The translations under genes were made by a program, and so were the position numbers. From Coptodactyla brooksi (Eukaryota; Arthropoda; Insecta; Coleoptera; Scarabaeidae), in assembly GCA_033557675.1 (NCBI GenBank), contig JAWQRM010000610.1:1-21055 (forward strand): a stretch of 21,055 nucleotides of DNA. Direction: 5' to 3'. This document shows, one piece after another, positions 1-9,052 of the stretch. The notes under the pieces are model-generated. The model did not search any database. It was not told the DNA's origin and saw only the letters and a program-made list of their open reading frames with translations. Every line of letters starts with the position of its first letter. Positions within the stretch are counted from its first letter, which is position 1.

Positions 1-1
1 A

Positions 2-930
2 ACAATAAGACACAGTATTTCTCTGCAAACTAAATTAGATGTGATTCGTCGCCTAGAAGCAGGTGATCGTCAAGTGGACATAAGAGCTTCTTTAAAGTGA
101 CCAACTTCGACAATAAGGACAATATTTAAAAATGAAAATAAAATTAAGACCTCTGCGATGTCGACTACAAAACTCTCGGCAACAAAAATAACAAGAACCC
201 GAAGTTCTACTTTAGAAGAAATCGAGAAAAGGCTTTGTATTTCGATCGATAATCAACTTCAACGCAACCTACTGTGAAGCCAACTAATATTAATGGAAAA
301 AGCAAACAGTCTTTTCCAGCTCATTTAGCAAGAAACGGGAAATACTTCGGAAACATTTGCGGCTAGCGGAGGTTGGTTTGATCGCTTTAAAAAATGCAGT
401 AATTTACATAATATTCGAATCACTGGAGAAGCAGCTAGTGCGGATACTCCAGCTTCTCAAGAATTTCACGCGAAGCTAAAACAGATCGTCGAAGAAGGGA
501 ATTATTCACTGGAGCTTGTCTTCAATATTGACGAAACAGGTCTGTATTAGAAGAGAATGCCTAACCATACCTTTATTTCTCAGGAACAGAAAACGGTCCC
601 TAGTTTTAAGATCGCTAAAGGAAGGTTAACGCTTTTAGGACGAAACGCTAAAGGTGACGCCAAATTAAAGCCACTCTTAGATTATCACTCTAAAACACCA
701 AGAGCAATGCGAGTTGTTCAGAAATCTGATTTGCCCATCATTTGGGAATCCAAAAAAAAGTATGGATGACGACTAATGTTTTCAAAAATTGTTTTTTAAA
801 CCATTTTTGACTGTATGTGAAATGGTATTGTCAGCATCGAAACATACAACGAAAAGCATTATTACTGTTGGACAACGCACCTGGTCATCCAAGCCAATTA
901 CAAAATTTGGAGTCAGCCATTCCGATTTAA
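2..930 (+). pseudogene. Tigger/pogo (jerky-like) DDE transposase, decayed
   Basis: Cut-and-paste DNA transposase of the pogo/Tigger branch of Tc1/mariner. One reading frame runs from base 2 to about 766. It encodes a CENP-B/psq-type N-terminal helix-turn-helix (SISLQTKLDVIRRLEAGDRQ at about 14-73), a second CENP-B-type DNA-binding domain (ETFAASGGWFDRFKK at about 346-390) and the start of the DDE domain (VFNIDETGLY before 548, holding the first catalytic Asp). After a frameshift in the A-run near 751-758 the match continues to LLLLDNAPGHPSQLQ at about 854-900, which holds the second Asp. The frame is broken by stops at 98-100 (TGA), 275-277 (TGA), 326-328 (TAG) and 548-550 (TAG where Trp is usual). 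The 5' end lies outside the window and the third acidic residue is missing. The order and spacing of motifs match the family closely, so the identity is firm; the copy cannot be functional. Confidence 0.93.
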
Positions 931-944
931 AGCACATAAGGCAA

Positions 945-1500
945 GACATGGTACTCAACCATGACACAGAAGACTATGTCAAAATTTCTAACATTAACGT
1001 TCAATCAATATCAAATAAGTGCAATGTCATAAGTATTGCACTACATGACTATAGAGTAGGTATGGTTTGCAAGTGAGCACTGATGCATGGAAGAAACCAT
1101 TAAAAGCCTGTATATAGATAACTATTCCTTAATTAGTTATTCAGTCAGGAAGCAACACAAAAATGAAGGAGTCGCTATATTTGTCAGGAGAGGCTTTTAC
1201 GCAAGGAAAATAAGAGAAATAAAGACGTTTTCAATTGAAAAGGACTTTGAGGTTTGTGGCATTAGGTCGAAGGACAACAAAACTGTCAGCGATATATCAC
1301 CCCAAATGACAATCTGGAGAAGTTTAACACTAGTTTTGGAAAGATGTTGGATACTAAAGTGAACTTGAAACAAAAGATTTTTATGGCTGGAGATTACAAC
1401 ATTAATTTCATGAATGACAAGGGAGCAAGTTTGCAAAGAGCAAAGGAAGCTGAAAGTAAAAAGTATTTACAGAGTAGAATATAAACGTATTTAAAGAAGC
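945..1500 (+). pseudogene. non-LTR retrotransposon, AP-endonuclease domain remnant
   Basis: 5' half of a LINE ORF2, an APE-type endonuclease that nicks the target for target-primed reverse transcription. The trace starts with ISNINVQSISNKCNVIS (about 985-1035), the usual opening strand of the fold. It continues in another frame from about 1087 with NYSLISYSVRKQHKNEGVAI, where a Gly-Val-Ala-Ile-Phe block is typical, then switches frame near 1290 to TPNDNLEKFNTSFGKML and FMAGDYNINF (about 1381-1410). The latter is the endonuclease GD(F/Y)N motif. Several frameshifts and stops interrupt it. The start abuts the Tigger remnant, so this LINE probably inserted in or next to it, or is 5' truncated there. 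It is continuous with the RT remnant downstream on the same strand. Clade (jockey/CR1-like) is inferred from general appearance only. Confidence 0.82.
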
Positions 1501-1599
1501 AGCAGCGATTAAGTGGGTACTTTGTTACTGTCGAACATTGTTTTCCCTATCAGATGGTGAAAGAAAACAACCCCACAGTCATTTAATGGAGAACAGCAA

Positions 1600-2660
1600 A
1601 GTTCGACCAAATGGAACAGACGTTGAGAGCGCTTGAGACAATTAGAGGGGTAACAAAGGATAGAGACAGCGATAACAAGCACAAGGATTACCAGAAAATG
1701 TATAGAAGGAAACTAGAAGAAGCCAAGCGTAAACATATTGCCCAACAAATAGACAAGTCTGATAATAGGCAAAAAACTGTATAGAATATTATAAATAAGG
1801 ACAGTAATAGAAAACAACGGTCAATGAATGATAATAACCTTACAGCTGAACAGTTGAAGAGGTACTACATTGAAACTGTTGGTGGTGAAATCAGTAGCAT
1901 CAGTGGTGTTAGCGATCCTCTTGCACTTCTGCGAAAGGTAGGTGATGGTTTGGCTGCTACATTTTTTTTGTGTTCTACTACAAGGGAAGAAATAATTGCC
2001 ATAATAAAGAACCTTAAAAATAAAGCAATGCTCGATGTGTTTGATTTCTCAGTTATTCTTTTACAAGTAATAGCACACCATATAGCAGAAGCATTGAGTA
2101 TAATGGTGAATAATAATTTTATGGATGGAATATTTGCCAACGCTTTAAAAAAGTCGGAATAATTTCATTATTCAAGGGTGGTTCTAAGAAAGATCCCAAG
2201 AATTATAGACCTGTCTCTCTGTAACTGCTCTGACGCAAATGACAGAGAAGATTTGGCAGACTTTCAATGACAGGTTACATATGGAGTCAGTATTCTACGA
2301 CTTGACTAAGGCGGTTGGCACGGTGAACCACGACATCTTGCTTAATAAACTAGAGTATTACAGTGTTTGTGTTGTGGGCAATGCGCTGCTTAGATCATAT
2401 CTGCAGGAACATATGCAATATGTAGAGTGGATGGATCAATGCTCAGAGTTGTCCATGGTGACGTCGGGTGCACCACAGGGGTCGATTTTGAGTTCTCAGG
2501 CCAATCACTGGTGGACACGGAGGAATGATTCGACAGCAATGGGGTCCAACTTAATCGTAGTAAAACAGACATCTTTAGAAAGTTAATCACTGGTTACCAC
2601 TTCACCAAAACAATAATAAATTGCTCGATGCACATTTCGTTGACAAAGTCGACATTGTCA
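1600..2660 (+). pseudogene. non-LTR retrotransposon, reverse transcriptase domain remnant
   Basis: 3' half of the LINE ORF2 that starts near 945. A basic linker (KDYQKMYRRKLEEAKRKHIA, about 1685-1745) precedes the RT. The open stretch 1824-2162 ends at an RT fingers segment whose continuation in another frame reads SKKDPKNYRPVSL (about 2187-2220), a strongly conserved LINE block. Motif A follows as FYDLTKAVGTVNHDILLNK (about 2296-2350); the second conserved Asp of AFD is replaced by Gly. Motif B is SGAPQGSIL (about 2464-2492). Directly after it the frame jumps to DSNGVQLNRSKTDIFR (about 2532-2580), which normally lies well beyond the YADD-type motif C, so motif C has been deleted. Inactive. 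The 3' boundary is not visible; similarity fades near 2660. Confidence 0.88.
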
Positions 2661-2969
2661 AGAGCCACCAGGAAATAAGGACGAACGTGAATGTCTATAC
2701 TATATTATATTGAAGGGTGGTGATGGGAAGAAACCCCCTGCCGTGAGTTACTTGCCTTTTTAAACCGTTGAATGCATATGTATGCATTTAACAAGTTTTT
2801 TTTTGACAGATGTGTAAGGTCTAAAGCTGAGGCGCACACTGGAGCGATCACGCTGCATGCAGCGGTGGCGGTGACAAGGCGTCCGCGGTGGCGTGCAAAA
2901 GTCGTCCAGACTAGAACGGCTCTCGCGGTGGTGATTACAATGACTAATGTGTGGAGTGCTTGCGATATT
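2661..2969. other. element boundary and GC-rich leader of the PIF element
   Basis: No coding trace before 2970. Bases 2771-2788 form an 8-bp-arm palindrome (AATGCATA, TG, TATGCATT). From about 2828 the composition becomes GC-rich and internally repetitive, with GCGGTGGCGGTGAC, CCGCGGTGGCG and CTCGCGGTGGTGA repeats up to about 2940. It immediately precedes the first PIF/Harbinger transposase exon and is plausibly the 5' subterminal region of that element. I could not find a matching terminal repeat at the other end. Confidence 0.45.
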
Positions 2970-3190
2970 ATGGAGTCAAGAGATGAAGTTTTGCTTTTAG
3001 CAGCGCTAGTAGATGATGAAGAGCAAAAGAGGTAGGCTATTGTTGCAAATATCGAAATAAATATGTAGCACTTACATTATAACTAATATTTGTTTTACTT
3101 TTCAGAACAAGAGCCTGCTGGGTTTACGAAATCAACATCTCTCGAGAAGAGGAAGATGAATTTTATACTTTATTAAAAATGATATAAGAA
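2970..3190 (+). pseudogene. PIF/Harbinger transposase, N-terminal exons
   Basis: N-terminus of a HARBI1-like nuclease/transposase. The proposed start ATG at 2970 opens MESRDEVLLLAALVDDEEQK. A consensus-like intron follows (GT at 3032, AG at 3104-3105, 74 bp), and splicing keeps the frame into ACWVYEINISREEEDEFYTL (about 3113-3172). A Trp-Val-x-Glu/Pro-Ile-Asn block followed by an acidic Glu-Phe-x-x-Leu stretch is characteristic of the start of PIF/HARBI1 proteins. Similarity is lost near 3190, and the rest of the protein only reappears at 4245, after about 1 kb that carries an antisense gene. The start choice is inferred from family position; the splice sites are read from sequence only. Confidence 0.75.
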
Positions 3191-3332
3191 AGGGATATAC
3201 TCACCTTTGGGCTCTAATTTCACTATAGGAACGGTTGGCAATAACTTTAAGGTAATTATTTCAATAAACGGGTTTAGCATAAATAAAATAATTTCATTTC
3301 GTTTAAATTTAATGAAAATTTAAACAAATAAA

Positions 3333-3977
3333 TCAATCTGAATGGTCCTCAAGTCTACTACTGAAGTTTTCGAACAAATCAGCAGTAGTTGTAGATGTAC
3401 TAGAAGTACTTGACCTTGAATTCCCTCTTGTATGAAGTAACTCTTCTTCCATTATTTTAGCTAGTTTGTACTTCACCAGAGCTCGGTGTTCTGTTGGGAA
3501 TTTCTTCATGGTTTTGGCATGGCTCAAGCACAATAAATCAATGTCATATACATTATGTTTCTTTTCATTCAAGTACTGCAACACTTTATCTACCAAATTT
3601 GTTGTCTAAGTTGGAGCTTTTCTCTTAATTGTTTGTCGTGTCTCTGGCGTTATTGGGGTCGTCGAAGTGGTGTCTTGCGTGATAATATAAACTTGAGGTA
3701 TATTTCGCTTCCTGGGGCCACAAATGCTGAAGCACATTGCGTTTCAGGTTCTGTGACAATATAATTTACATCTTGACTAGGGGATAAATCATGTTTGGTG
3801 ACGAAGTAACTGATATTTGGTACAGGGGAAATTTCAGAGGCAGTGTACATAGCTAGTTCCGTCTCATTCATAAGACATGATTCTTTCGGATCTATGTTTT
3901 CTATATTAGATGTCGTAGATTGATACTTTAGTAACGGTTTGAAAATAGACATTTGCTGTGCCCATGGTCAAGCTTTA
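3333..3977 (-). pseudogene. MADF/BESS-like accessory protein of the PIF element, C-terminal part
   Basis: Reads right to left. Near 3970-3940 there is PWAQQMSIFKPLLKYQ, resembling the Trp-rich end of a MADF (Myb/SANT-like) DNA-binding domain, then a Ser/Thr/Pro-rich linker. A frameshift near 3660-3690 leads into STTPITPETRQTIKRKAP, then a stop at about 3605-3610, then LVDKVLQYLNEKKHNVYDID and LSHAKTMKKFPTEHRALVKY (3596-3333). The last block resembles a BESS protein-interaction motif: acidic start, hydrophobic Leu, Lys/Pro, Arg-Ala-Leu-x-Lys-x-Lys. PIF/Harbinger elements commonly encode such a Myb/MADF protein next to the transposase, needed for binding or nuclear import, which fits this location. 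A stop lies just upstream in frame (at about 3973) and the N-terminal MADF helices are not recognisable. Identity is inferred from motif and context. Confidence 0.62.
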
Positions 3978-4179
3978 TATTTAATATAAATCATGTTCGG
4001 TGACGAAGTAACTGATATTTGGCACAGGGGAAATTTCAGAGGCAGTGTACATAGCTACTTCCATCTCATTCATAAGACATGATTCTTTCGGATCTATGTT
4101 TTCTATATTAGATGTCGTAGATTGATACTTTAGGAACGGTTTGAAAGTAGACATTTGCTGTGCCCATGGTCAAGCTTTA
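3788..4179. repeat. 202-bp direct tandem duplication inside the MADF-like gene
   Basis: Bases 3788-3977 and 3990-4179 are two direct copies with a period of 202 bp. I count six mismatches over 190 bases and no indel within the unit, so about 97 percent identity. Both copies hold the C-terminal MADF-like segment and part of the linker. The two copies are much closer to each other than the surrounding ORFs are to an intact state, so the duplication is probably later than much of the decay. Confidence 0.95.
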
Positions 4180-4244
4180 CATATAATAACTTTAGATATC
4201 TAATAACTTTGCTTTCTGTCCTGTGTGCGTGTTTTCAGATTGTA

Positions 4245-5098
4245 AATGTTTCATATAGCAATCTCGAAGATTCTAGAATAAGAAGAAGTTGGTATAATTG
4301 TGCGAGAAGGTTGTGATGCAATTTGGAAGTGCATAGAGCCTTTATATATACCGGAACCTACCCAAGAAATTTGGAAAAATTCCATAGAAGGATCAGCAGA
4401 ATATGGAATTTTCCAAGTCGAATTAGTCCTTTTATGGTGACGTGTTTTCCAACAAATGTCCAAGAAACTGCGGTTCCGATCATTTTTGCTATTTAAAAAA
4501 ATTTTCCATTGGTTTGATGGCTATAGTTGATCCATATCACAAATTTCTTTGCGTTGATATAGGTGCTTACAGAAAAAATAGCGACGGTAGAATATTCGAA
4601 GAATCTGCTGTGCAATGTAGATTAGAAAACAAAACTTTGAATGTTCCAAATGATAGACAGTTACCTGGATGTAACGAGTCTTTGCCTTGTGTCTTAATTG
4701 GGAATGAAGCTATTGCTCTTAGCAAATACTTAATGCGACCATTTCCATATAGACAATCCCAACGCAATACCAGAAAAATTAATTATAACTATCGCTTATG
4801 CCAAGCATGACGGTGTAGTTGAAAATGTTTTTTGAATTTTAGCTATCAAATAGTGAATATTTTACAGGCCCTTGGAAACAAAAAGAGATACACTGAATAC
4901 AATAGTAAGACCAGCTTATGCCCTTCATAATTTTTATCGTTCAAAGACACAAGACATAGCTCTTGAACATTTAATTTTACAAGAACCTAATGAAAATATG
5001 AGTGGTTTTACAGATATAAATATAAATACCCTATCTACACCTTTCAAGTACGTGAATAATTTGATGATTATTTTAACATGTATTAATAATAATAAATA
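4245..5098 (+). pseudogene. PIF/Harbinger transposase, DDE (HARBI1-type) domain
   Basis: Catalytic half of the PIF transposase (DDE_Tnp_4 type). It starts with a helix-turn-helix-like stretch and IVREGCDAIWKCIEPLYIPE (about 4300-4358), then PTQEIWKNSIEGSAEYGIF. The segment that should hold the first Asp (IGAIDGKH in relatives) is scrambled around 4420-4445. The frame from 4442 reads KCPRNCGSD, then FSIGLMAIVDPYHKFLCVDI and GAYRKNSDGRIFEESAV (about 4500-4615), the second Asp lying in CVDIGAY. It continues with LPGCNESLPCVLIGNEA and FPYRQSQRNTRKINYNYRL. Near 4810 a frame change gives GVVENVF, the block with the last acidic residue, and the C-terminus runs as ETKRDTLNTIVRPAYALHNF to the stop at 5097-5099. 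The motif series is diagnostic. Loss of the first Asp and the frameshifts make it inactive. Confidence 0.9.
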
Positions 5099-5149
5099 AT
5101 AAACAATTAACATAAAAGAATTTAGTATCTTTTCTATATCTGTAGAGTA

Positions 5150-5570
5150 TCTATACGCAGTCTTTTACAAAATTTCGCAGTACGTTGACGACGTATTAGT
5201 ACAAATACGTACAAATCATACTGAACCGCAAGAAATCCTACAACACATCAAAAGCAAGCACATCAAAATCCAGTTCACCCACAAAGAGGAAACCAACGGC
5301 AAGCTCAATTTCCTAGATGTGTCAATAATGAAATCTACCAACGAACTAAAATTCAAAATACATAGAAAACCAACGCAAACCAGTAATATCGTACAAGCCA
5401 CCTCAACGCATCCAAAACAACACAAACACTCAGCATTTAGAAGCTTGATACACCGACTACATACTATACCAATGGACATGGAAGACTACAACAACGAACT
5501 GAATACCATCAAACAGATCGCCAAGGCAAACGGATACCACACCATACAATACCACGCCATACGTCCATAG
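5150..5570 (+). pseudogene. Penelope-like element, C-terminal part of reverse transcriptase
   Basis: RT of a Penelope-like retroelement, a class with telomerase-like RT fused to a GIY-YIG endonuclease. The open frame contains the catalytic YVDD box at 5181-5192, then ILQHIKSKHIKIQFTHKEE and KLNFLDVSIMKS (about 5240-5335), IHRKPTQTSNIV and FRSLIHRLHTIPMDMEDYN (about 5358-5490). The KLNFLD and HRKPT blocks are hallmarks of PLE reverse transcriptases. The RT N-terminus (fingers and motif A) is missing, so the copy is 5' truncated, as is common for PLEs. The frame stops at 5568 and the protein resumes in another frame near 5578. It abuts the end of the PIF remnant on the same strand. Confidence 0.9.
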
Positions 5571-5574
5571 AATA

Positions 5575-6100
5575 ACACCAACATGGGTAACTTTCACCTA
5601 TACCGCTCCATACGTCCATAGAGTAATAAAAATTTTCAAACAACATGGACTACAAATAGCATGCAGGACTGACAACAACATTAAAAATAGGCTGAAACCA
5701 AAAACGGAAACAATAAATTAATTCACATCCAGCGTAATCTACAAGTTAACGTGCAACATGTGCAAGATGCCATACATCAGCCAGACAGGTCAGAAATTCC
5801 TGGACAGGTATAAAGAATACTTAAGATCAATAATCACTTCAATAAATGCTGACACGATCCATGTACCATTGAGGAAACAATGTCGATATTGGCAATACAA
5901 GAAAAAGGCATAAAAACTGGATATCCGGTAAGCCCTAGAAATTTACAAGCATAGGAAAAAGTCATGACATCATCAATGTACAGATTAATAATGAACCAAC
6001 TTCTTCACCCTACTACACAAATTTTCGAAACCTACACTTGAAAATAACAAGAGTCGAAACGTGTCGTGAACCACAACAAAATGAGTCAGAACGGTTTAAA
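5575..6100 (+). pseudogene. Penelope-like element, linker and GIY-YIG endonuclease
   Basis: Continuation of the PLE ORF after a frameshift. TPTWVTFTYTAPYVHRVIKI (about 5578-5640) is the conserved linker. A stop lies near 5718, followed by the nuclease core SVIYKLTCNMCKMPYI (about 5734-5781) and QTGQKFLDRYKEYLRS. In the usual YIG motif the Gly codon is replaced by Ser (atc-agc at about 5779-5784), and more frameshifts follow near 5850. The C-terminal block reads EETMSILAIQEKGIK and, in another frame, LEIYKHRKKSHDIIN up to about 5985. Downstream, 6032-6062 has a weak version of the CTGA...GAAACG motif described in the findings. A 14-bp direct repeat (CCATACGTCCATAG at 5557-5570 and 5608-5621) straddles the frame break. 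Confidence 0.85.
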
Positions 6101-6519
6101 AATAAAACATCAATACATTAATTCTCTGTTTGAAATGATATGTACTTTAAAGTAGGTAATTGTTTATATTATTTGCAGGGAGGATGACCAATACTAAACT
6201 AATGTCATCTACCAAACGAACATTTACTGCAATACCATCTGGATTTCAGTGGATATTGGCATACAAAAGAAGCGCAAATGATATGTTTGAAAAACCATGG
6301 AATCTTATTAATTGGCATTTAGGTTTTCTTTAAGAAATATTACTAGGAAATGATGTACGCTGAAAAACAAATGGTATATTGGAAGTACTGATTGACATAA
6401 ATGGATCAAGTTGACCATTAATTGCAGGAAAATTGGAACACTTTGCACATGGTAGGTATATGTTTTGACAATTTACAATTAATGGTCTTTTTGACTTGAC
6501 TACCACGTTAAATTACATC
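6101..6519. other. no recognised gene; flank of piggyBac insertion
   Basis: About 420 bases between the PLE and the piggyBac left TTAA. A small + strand open stretch (ATG at 6184, reading about 50 codons to a TAA near 6333, including IPSGFQWILAYKR) lies behind a plausible acceptor (TTTGCAG ending at 6179). A GTAGGT donor-like site lies near 6451. I do not recognise the peptide and stops follow, so it is not called as an exon. Confidence 0.4.
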
Positions 6520-6523
6520 TTAA

Positions 6524-6538
6524 CCGTTTGGCTGCTGA
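6524..6538 (+). repeat. piggyBac left terminal inverted repeat
   Basis: CCGTTTGGCTGCTGA directly after TTAA (6520-6523). It pairs with 8623-8637 with one mismatch. This is the 3' end of the element relative to transposase transcription. Confidence 0.93.
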
Positions 6539-6730
6539 CGTATTTTTACTAATTGCGCGTGTGTGGGAAAAAATGTAAAACACTTTTCATACAATAAACT
6601 CACTTGTATTGCTTTGCAACAACAAAAATTAAAAAATACCAATTGTTTACATAAATTTGTTTTAATTAATTTTGTGAATAAAATTGGTAATAAGCACTTA
6701 TAATTCAGTCAAATTAATACAAATAATTTC

Positions 6731-8401
6731 TTATAATCTTTTACACGGGTGGTTTGCTATATAAAGCATGTGAATTCCCTTTTTACAAATAGAGCAAATT
6801 AGGTTTGAACGTTTAACTTCCCCACCATGTTTACTGCTGCATTCCACGCACCACCGCAAATTTCGTCCATGCAGCTTTTCAAGACTAAATATTTCACTTG
6901 GTGTGGATGATGTAGGTTGTTTATATGCGTTGTTTTTGTTTGCGAACCATTCCTTTCCAATTTCATCAATAATATTTGAAACAAATTGTAATCTGGTTAG
7001 CTTTTTACCCTTATAATTTTCGGAGTATATTATGTACGCGTTTAAGATCATTCTTCCAAAAATGTTGAATTCAACTTTTTTCCAATACTTCATTGTTCTT
7101 CTTTCATTTAGGTATGCATAAAGCATTTTATCTACTTCGTCCACACCACCCATGAACTTGTAATTATGAAGAACAGCAGGTTTCGTCTTTTCTGACTCGT
7201 AAATTCCTCTTTTCTTTGTAATGACTACGTTATCTGTGGTGCAGTTCGTTGAAACCAATATGATGGGATTTCTTTGAGACTTTTTCTCTCGATAAGAACA
7301 TAAGAATTCCGTTGCCTACAAAATATTTAGATTTACTAACATCTGCAAATTTAGCCTTCTTTGGGACGTTTTTTCTATTTTTTCTAATGTACCAGTTATA
7401 TATGTATTTTTTGCAATAATACTTTTCCTAGTTCAAAACATGAAATCCTTTATTCAAATAATTCCCTAAATTTAATAATTGTTGGACAACTACATATCCC
7501 AATCCATTCTTTTTTACTTCTTCCTTACTTTCGGTTGACTTTGCGCCGTGATAACAAAGAAATCCTAAGCAATACTTTGAAACAGAATCACAAAGCATCC
7601 AAAATTTGATCTCCCATTTGTGGTATTTTTTATTAGGAAGGTACTGTTTTATACTCGATTGACAATGAGTACCCACCAGTGATTTATCGATACTCAACTG
7701 TTAGTGCAGTATATACTGTTCACGAAAAATGTTATTGGCTTAATCCACAAGAAAGTTAAACTTTCCACATGAATCATAATCTGGATGTCCTGGTGGTGCC
7801 AAAGTGGTATTGTCAACCAGATGGAAAAACTTTATGATCAATAAAAACCTATCCTTAGGAAACATTTTTCCAACCCACGATATTTGCCTTGAGCCTGTAT
7901 TCCAATAAGTCATCATTGTTGGAGGTCTAGTAATACCCATTTCTAATAAAACAGCAATAAATGCTTTCATTTCTACTATGGTAACAGGTTTCCATCTTTT
8001 TGCACGCGACGCTTCAAAGTTTTGTTGGAACCCAAAAACTTATGAGCGTACTGGTTTGTTTCAGTAATCATTGTAGAGAGTAGGGAAATCGAAAAGAATA
8101 TGGAGAAATATTCAATTGGTTTTGCTTCAGGATCAGGCGAATGTTGTGGACCAGGAACCTCGGTAAAATAATACTTTTCATTCGAATACCATGAATTCAA
8201 ATCCAAAAATTCATCAACAGAGGCATGTTCGGTGCAGTCTCCATTTAGTTCATTATCGCTGCTCTCCCTAATAGCCCGTAATCTCTTTTTAGGAATAATA
8301 ATATCATTTCCGCTATCACTTTCGTTGTCACAAATTTGCACTTCATCATCAGTCCACCATTCCAAGTCAGTTTCACTCCAAATATCAGGCATTGTTTTCA
8401 C
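6731..8401 (-). pseudogene. piggyBac transposase, degraded
   Basis: Reads from ATG at 8399-8401 leftwards. The acidic N-terminus (WSETDLEWWTDDEV) is followed by a frameshift near 7975, then TIVEMKAFIAVLLEMGITRP and WVGKMFPKDRFLLIIKFFHL (7970-7740). Two stops flank ANNIFREQYILH near 7738-7700. LSIDKSLVG near 7690 carries the first catalytic Asp, then IKQYLPNKKYHKWEIKFWML. The block with the second Asp (DNFYTS in relatives) is missing near 7428-7435, where GFHVL joins directly to LGKVLLQK. A conserved ITGT-x-RKNRKNVPKK-like segment follows, then a frameshift near 7290. The last ORF (7258-6731) holds FMGGVDEVDKMLYAYLNERR with the third Asp. The C-terminal cysteine-rich domain has pattern CVEC, CSIC, His, His, Cys and ends at a natural stop. 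Family assignment is secure; loss of the second Asp makes it inactive. Confidence 0.95.
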
Positions 8402-8566
8402 CGTTACTTAACAGAAAACAAAAAGTAGATTTGAAATATATAATATTATTAGAACAATTAAAAATCGTATGCTCCGCAAACACAACGTGCTTCACTGGAT
8501 GCACAAATTCTACTGTTTTGGAGCAGTATTATTACGCTCTCCACAGTCTTGGCATCAAAAAAAAAC

Positions 8567-8637
8567 AGGAGCACTATTGCGCTCTTCGCATTATTAACAT
8601 AAGAAGAGCGCAATAGCGCTCCTCAGCAGTCAAACGG
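8567..8637 (-). repeat. piggyBac right terminal repeat with subterminal palindrome
   Basis: TIR at 8623-8637, directly followed by TTAA. Just inside, 8567-8587 and 8603-8623 form an inverted repeat (AGGAGCACTATTGCGCTCTTC against GAAGAGCGCAATAGCGCTCC plus T) with one mismatch and a 15-base spacer. Subterminal repeats of this kind are common in piggyBac elements as transposase-binding regions; that role is inferred here. Confidence 0.85.
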
Positions 8638-8641
8638 TTAA

Positions 8642-8803
8642 AAACAAAAGCTATGCACAGCATGATGTGAGAAGTTCACTGATCTATTTAAAACTAACCT
8701 AGAATGAAAAGAAAACATTACTGACGCCAAAGTGGTATTGTATTTAAAAATGTACTGATGTGACAGCGGATTTTCATTTTTGTTCACGCTTTTATATAAG
8801 ATG
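8642..8803. other. short non-coding interval
   Basis: About 160 bases between the piggyBac and mariner-type elements. I see no gene. It is the right flank of the piggyBac insertion. Confidence 0.5.
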
Positions 8804-8968
8804 TACAGGGTGTGGCATAATAAGGAGCGATTTTTAAAAGGCTGTTAAGTAAAAAACACTTCGTTCAAAAAAATTTATATCATATTCTTAAAATACATGA
8901 AAAAGCATTTTCTGCAATAGTAAAACATCGGTTATTTTTTGAAGATAACCCAGGTAAGATGGCGTCCG

Positions 8969-9026
8969 TTTAGATGCACACAATCCTCCAGCCGAAGTTT
9001 CGGCTGGAGGATTGTGTGCATCTAAA
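8969..9026. repeat. perfect 58-bp palindrome (28-bp arms, 2-base spacer)
   Basis: Arms 8969-8996 and 8999-9026 are exact reverse complements, separated only by GT. The left arm encodes part of the transposase C-terminus on the - strand. The right arm is an inverted copy of it sitting where about 60 codons have been lost. Confidence 0.97.
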
Positions 9027-9052
9027 TAAACCAATTAACCAAGTTAAATAAA

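Larger units (their letters stand above)
6520..8641 (-). mobile_element. piggyBac element with both ends preserved
   Basis: A 2.1-kb piggyBac transposon with both termini visible. TTAA target sites lie at 6520-6523 and 8638-8641. The terminal inverted repeats are 6524-6538 and 8623-8637, 15 bp with one mismatch (CCGTTTGGCTGCTGA on the left, CCGTTTGACTGCTGA read inward on the right). The transposase is encoded right to left between them. A subterminal imperfect inverted repeat (8567-8587 and 8603-8623) sits at the right end. The transposase is broken, so the copy cannot mobilise itself, but its ends could still serve as a substrate if a related active transposase exists. Confidence 0.95.

Noticed and set aside
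2771..2788. AATGCATATGTATGCATT palindrome
   Set aside because: Short alternating purine-pyrimidine sequence, common in AT-rich genomes.
4567..4767. - strand open frame of 66 codons
   Set aside because: Antisense shadow of the PIF DDE domain.
6184..6335. Possible exon between an acceptor-like and a donor-like site
   Set aside because: The peptide is not recognised, and in-frame stops occur before the donor-like GT.
8693..8750. 16-base string GCCAAAGTGGTATTGT shared with the piggyBac interior near 7798
   Set aside because: Exact but short; in an AT-biased 21-kb window one such match is plausible by chance, and the flanks do not extend it.
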